This document shows, in pieces, positions 5,998-7,895 of a DNA stretch of 7,895 bases. Source of the DNA: Rubrobacter sp. (GTDB taxonomy: Bacteria > Actinomycetota > Rubrobacteria > Rubrobacterales > Rubrobacteraceae); NCBI GenBank assembly GCA_020253895.1, contig JADDKG010000185.1, positions 1-7,895 of the forward strand, given 5' to 3'. Under the pieces are notes generated by a model that saw nothing but the letters and a program-made list of their open reading frames with translations, was not told where the DNA came from and ran no database searches. The position numbers were made by a program, and so were the translations under genes. How positions within the stretch are numbered: the stretch's first letter is position 1; every line of letters begins with the position of its first letter.

Positions 5998-7755
5998 CTA
6001 TCCTCCGCCCATGGAGGGGATGATCCAGGGGATGAGGTAGGCCTGGATCATGGCGAGTATGCCCATCGCGGTGGTCAGCACCAGAGACCACTTTATCGTG
6101 AGGCGGAAGATGTCCGCCTCGCGCCCGACCTGGCCTATCGCCGAGGCGCCTACCGTTAGGTTCTGCGGGGAGATCATCTTCCCCATCACCCCGCCTGAGG
6201 AGTTGGTCGCCCCGGCGAGAGCAGGCTCTACGCCGAGCTGCTGGGCGGTCACCGTCTGCATCGGCCCAAAGAGGCTGTTGGATGAGGTGTCAGAGCCCGA
6301 GAGAAAGACCCCAAGCCACCCGATGAACGCCGAGAAGAAGGGGAACAGGAGCCCCGTACCGGCAAAGGCGAGACCGAGCGTGGAGGTGGCCCCCGAGTAG
6401 TTCATCACAAAGGCTATCGCGAGGATCGCGGCGATGGTCAGGGTGGCGAGCTTGAGCTGATCCAGCGTCCTCAGGTACACCCTGAGCTGGGTCCCGGGTC
6501 CCGCACCCATTGCAAAGCCCGCCACGATCGCCGCAAAGAGCACCACGGTCCCCGCCGCCGAGAGGATGTTGAGCGTGAAGATCGCCGGGTACGGGGAGGG
6601 CTCGGGGACAATCGGCGAGACCCTCACCACCTGCTCGTGAAGCCCCGGCCACGGGAACTCCACCGTCGCCAGGTTAAGGAGCTCGGTGAAGTTGAGCGCG
6701 GGCGGCAGGCCCGGGAATAGGTCCCCTATACGCGAGAGGATGATGACGATGACGAGGATGAGGTAGGGCAAAAAGCCCTGGAAGGGCGAGATGCCCCTTG
6801 CGGAGCCGCTCCTCCCGCCCCCGGTTCCGGTCTCGCCCCCGTAGGCCCGAGGCGCCTCGCCGCTGGCGGCGCCACCAGAGCCCGCAGAGGCGGGCTCGTG
6901 CTCAAAGCGCCAGGCCGTCCCCGGCTGCCACACCCGCAAAAGCAGCACCATCGCTCCAAGGCAGACCAGAGACGCCAAGACGTCCACCAGCGCCGGCCCA
7001 ACAAAGTTTGCCACCACAAACTGCGTCACGGCGAAGCTGAGACCGGCGGTCAGCACCGCGGGCATGATCTGGGTCATCCCCCGCCAGCCGGCCATCACGT
7101 AGACCATAAAGCCGGGAACGATGATCGAGAAGAGCGGCAGCTGCCGCCCCACCATCGCCGAGAGCGCGTTTGTGACCTCGTTCGCGTCCGGGTTGCCGAC
7201 GATCGGGGCCACAAGCCCGCCCAGGGTAATAACCGGCACCCCAAGAGAGCCGAAGGCGACCGGGGCGGTGTTCGCGAGCAGGGCTATGGAGGCCGCATAG
7301 AGCGGCTCGAAGCCCAAGGAGGCCATAACCGCCGCCGTGATCGCAACCGGCGCCCCAAAGCCCGCTATCCCCTCCAAAAGCGCCCCAAAAGCGAAAGCGA
7401 TGATGAGCGCCTGTATCCTGCGGTCGGTAGTGAGGCTGGCGAGGGAGTCGCGCACCACGTCGAACCTGCCCGTCTCCACGGTCAGGTTATGCAAAAAGAG
7501 GGCGTTTATGACGATCCAGACGATGGGGAAGAGCCCGAACGCCGCCCCGTAGAGCGCCGAGGATGCGGCGACATCCGCCGGCATCCCGTAGAAAAAGAGC
7601 GCGACCAGAAGCGACGTGGCAAGCCCGGCGAGCGCCGCCCAGTGCGCTGCGGTCCTGAGCACACCGAGCATAACGAGCAGCACGGCGATAGGTATGGCTG
7701 CAAAGATCGCAGAGACATAAACGTTACCCAACGGCGCGTAGACTTGCTCAAACAC
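5998..7755 (-). CDS. lctP: L-lactate permease (LctP/LldP family)
   Basis: Cytoplasmic-membrane carrier for lactate, probably with protons; glycolate is a known alternative substrate in the family. It is 585 residues, slightly longer than the usual 530-560. Many hydrophobic membrane segments are visible, beginning at about residue 14 (SAIFAAIPIAVLLVMLG). Family signatures are FAFGALLEGIAGFGAPVA (121-138), NTAPVAFGSLGVP (162-174), SGSDTSSNSLFG (486-497) and TNSSGGVMGKMISPQNL (517-533). A glycine- and alanine-rich hydrophilic stretch at about 286-320 is probably a loop and accounts for some of the extra length. The GTG at 7755 is chosen because AGGAGGG lies 6 bases upstream and the N-terminus resembles known LctP proteins. 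It is the first gene of the operon with lutA, lutB and lutC, which supports lactate rather than another acid as the main substrate. Confidence 0.95.
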   Translation of the reverse strand: MFEQVYAPLGNVYVSAIFAAIPIAVLLVMLGVLRTAAHWAALAGLATSLLVALFFYGMPADVAASSALYGAAFGLFPIVWIVINALFLHNLTVETGRFDVVRDSLASLTTDRRIQALIIAFAFGALLEGIAGFGAPVAITAAVMASLGFEPLYAASIALLANTAPVAFGSLGVPVITLGGLVAPIVGNPDANEVTNALSAMVGRQLPLFSIIVPGFMVYVMAGWRGMTQIMPAVLTAGLSFAVTQFVVANFVGPALVDVLASLVCLGAMVLLLRVWQPGTAWRFEHEPASAGSGGAASGEAPRAYGGETGTGGGRSGSARGISPFQGFLPYLILVIVIILSRIGDLFPGLPPALNFTELLNLATVEFPWPGLHEQVVRVSPIVPEPSPYPAIFTLNILSAAGTVVLFAAIVAGFAMGAGPGTQLRVYLRTLDQLKLATLTIAAILAIAFVMNYSGATSTLGLAFAGTGLLFPFFSAFIGWLGVFLSGSDTSSNSLFGPMQTVTAQQLGVEPALAGATNSSGGVMGKMISPQNLTVGASAIGQVGREADIFRLTIKWSLVLTTAMGILAMIQAYLIPWIIPSMGGG

Positions 7756-7761
7756 CTTCTA

Positions 7762-7768
7762 CCCTCCT
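7762..7768 (-). promoter_or_regulatory. Ribosome binding site of lctP
   Basis: On the minus strand AGGAGGG (7768 to 7762) precedes the GTG start at 7755 by 6 bases. It decides the start, since no ATG is available at this position. Confidence 0.75.
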
Positions 7769-7769
7769 G

Positions 7770-7791
7770 CCGGGGATCCCCGGTGTACCGG
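7770..7791. repeat. Two overlapping palindromes in the lctP leader (operator candidates)
   Basis: CCGGGGATCCCCGG (7770-7783) is a perfect 14-base palindrome. It overlaps a second inverted repeat, CCGGT-GT-ACCGG (7780-7791). Both sit just upstream of the lctP ribosome binding site. The core GGT-N2-ACC resembles the GGT/ACC half-sites bound by FadR-type GntR regulators such as LldR and PdhR, but the classic spacer is 3 bases, so the match is imperfect. An operator or a small leader hairpin next to the ribosome binding site are both possible. In GC-rich DNA a 14-base palindrome can arise by chance. Confidence 0.35.
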
Positions 7792-7798
7792 TTTCTGT

Positions 7799-7850
7799 AA
7801 AACGCCGGGAAGATTAGCGCGGCAGATCCAGCTACGCTAATCTTCCCGGC
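7799..7850 (-). terminator. Perfect 16-bp hairpin upstream of lctP, possible terminator of a gene beyond the right edge
   Basis: GCCGGGAAGATTAGCG (7804-7819) and CGCTAATCTTCCCGGC (7835-7850) are exact reverse complements with a 15-base spacer. Read on the minus strand, the stem is followed at once by GTTTTA, a short T-run. A minus-strand frame reading LSERSA closes with TAA at 7873-7875, which could be the end of the preceding gene; this is only a hint. The T-run is short and the loop large, so an operator or a dispersed repeat remains possible. The rest of 7851-7895 shows only a 5-bp repeat (7866-7880). I found no convincing -35/-10 pair for lctP in 7756-7895. Confidence 0.42.
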
Positions 7851-7895
7851 TCGCCGCTGTTTTGCCCGCCCTTTAGGCGGAACGCTCGGAGAGCC

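Noticed and set aside
6898..7800. 300-codon plus-strand open frame opposite lctP
   Set aside because: Composition dominated by Arg, His, Gly, Asp and Pro, typical of the antisense of a membrane protein gene; no motif seen.
1..7895. CRISPR arrays, tRNA or rRNA genes, insertion sequences, phage genes
   Set aside because: No regularly spaced repeats, no tRNA-like cloverleaf, no transposase, integrase or phage motifs were seen on either strand.

Overview
The window is GC-rich (roughly two thirds G+C by eye) and tightly packed with ordinary bacterial genes. Shine-Dalgarno sequences are strong, GTG starts are common and genes overlap by a few bases. The gene content (class I PHA synthase, LutABC lactate oxidation, LctP permease, acyl-CoA dehydrogenase) and base composition fit a high-GC bacterium. 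A Rubrobacter-like actinobacterium is my best guess, but it rests on overall impression and no lineage marker is present.

Layout. (1) 1-1081, minus: an acyl-CoA dehydrogenase of the glutaryl-CoA dehydrogenase-like branch, cut off by the left edge before its catalytic-base region. (2) 1082-1197: a divergent control region with a good sigma70-type promoter for the dehydrogenase, which would give a nearly leaderless mRNA, and a perfect 13-bp inverted repeat covering its -35 box. (3) 1198-3036, plus: phaC, a complete class I polyhydroxyalkanoate synthase with an intact Cys-Asp-His triad. (4) 3037-3079: a 43-base convergent gap. (5) 3080-7755, minus: an apparent four-gene operon transcribed lctP-lutA-lutB-lutC, encoding lactate uptake and a three-subunit iron-sulfur lactate oxidation complex. 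lutA/lutB overlap by 4 bases and lutB/lutC by 1. (6) 7756-7895: non-coding leader of the operon with two small palindromes next to the lctP ribosome binding site, and a perfect 16-bp hairpin that may terminate a gene lying beyond the right edge.

How the genes could work together: LctP imports lactate and LutABC oxidises it to pyruvate, which feeds acetyl-CoA. PhaC polymerises hydroxyacyl-CoA into storage polyester, and the dehydrogenase handles acyl-CoA thioesters. A link between lactate use and carbon storage is plausible, but the convergent orientation means phaC and the lut operon are not co-transcribed.

I see no new multi-gene system. The points most worth a second look are a probable CTG start codon in lutA, the inverted repeat in the dehydrogenase/phaC control region, loss of the glutarate-binding residues in the dehydrogenase, and the unexplained hairpin near the right edge.
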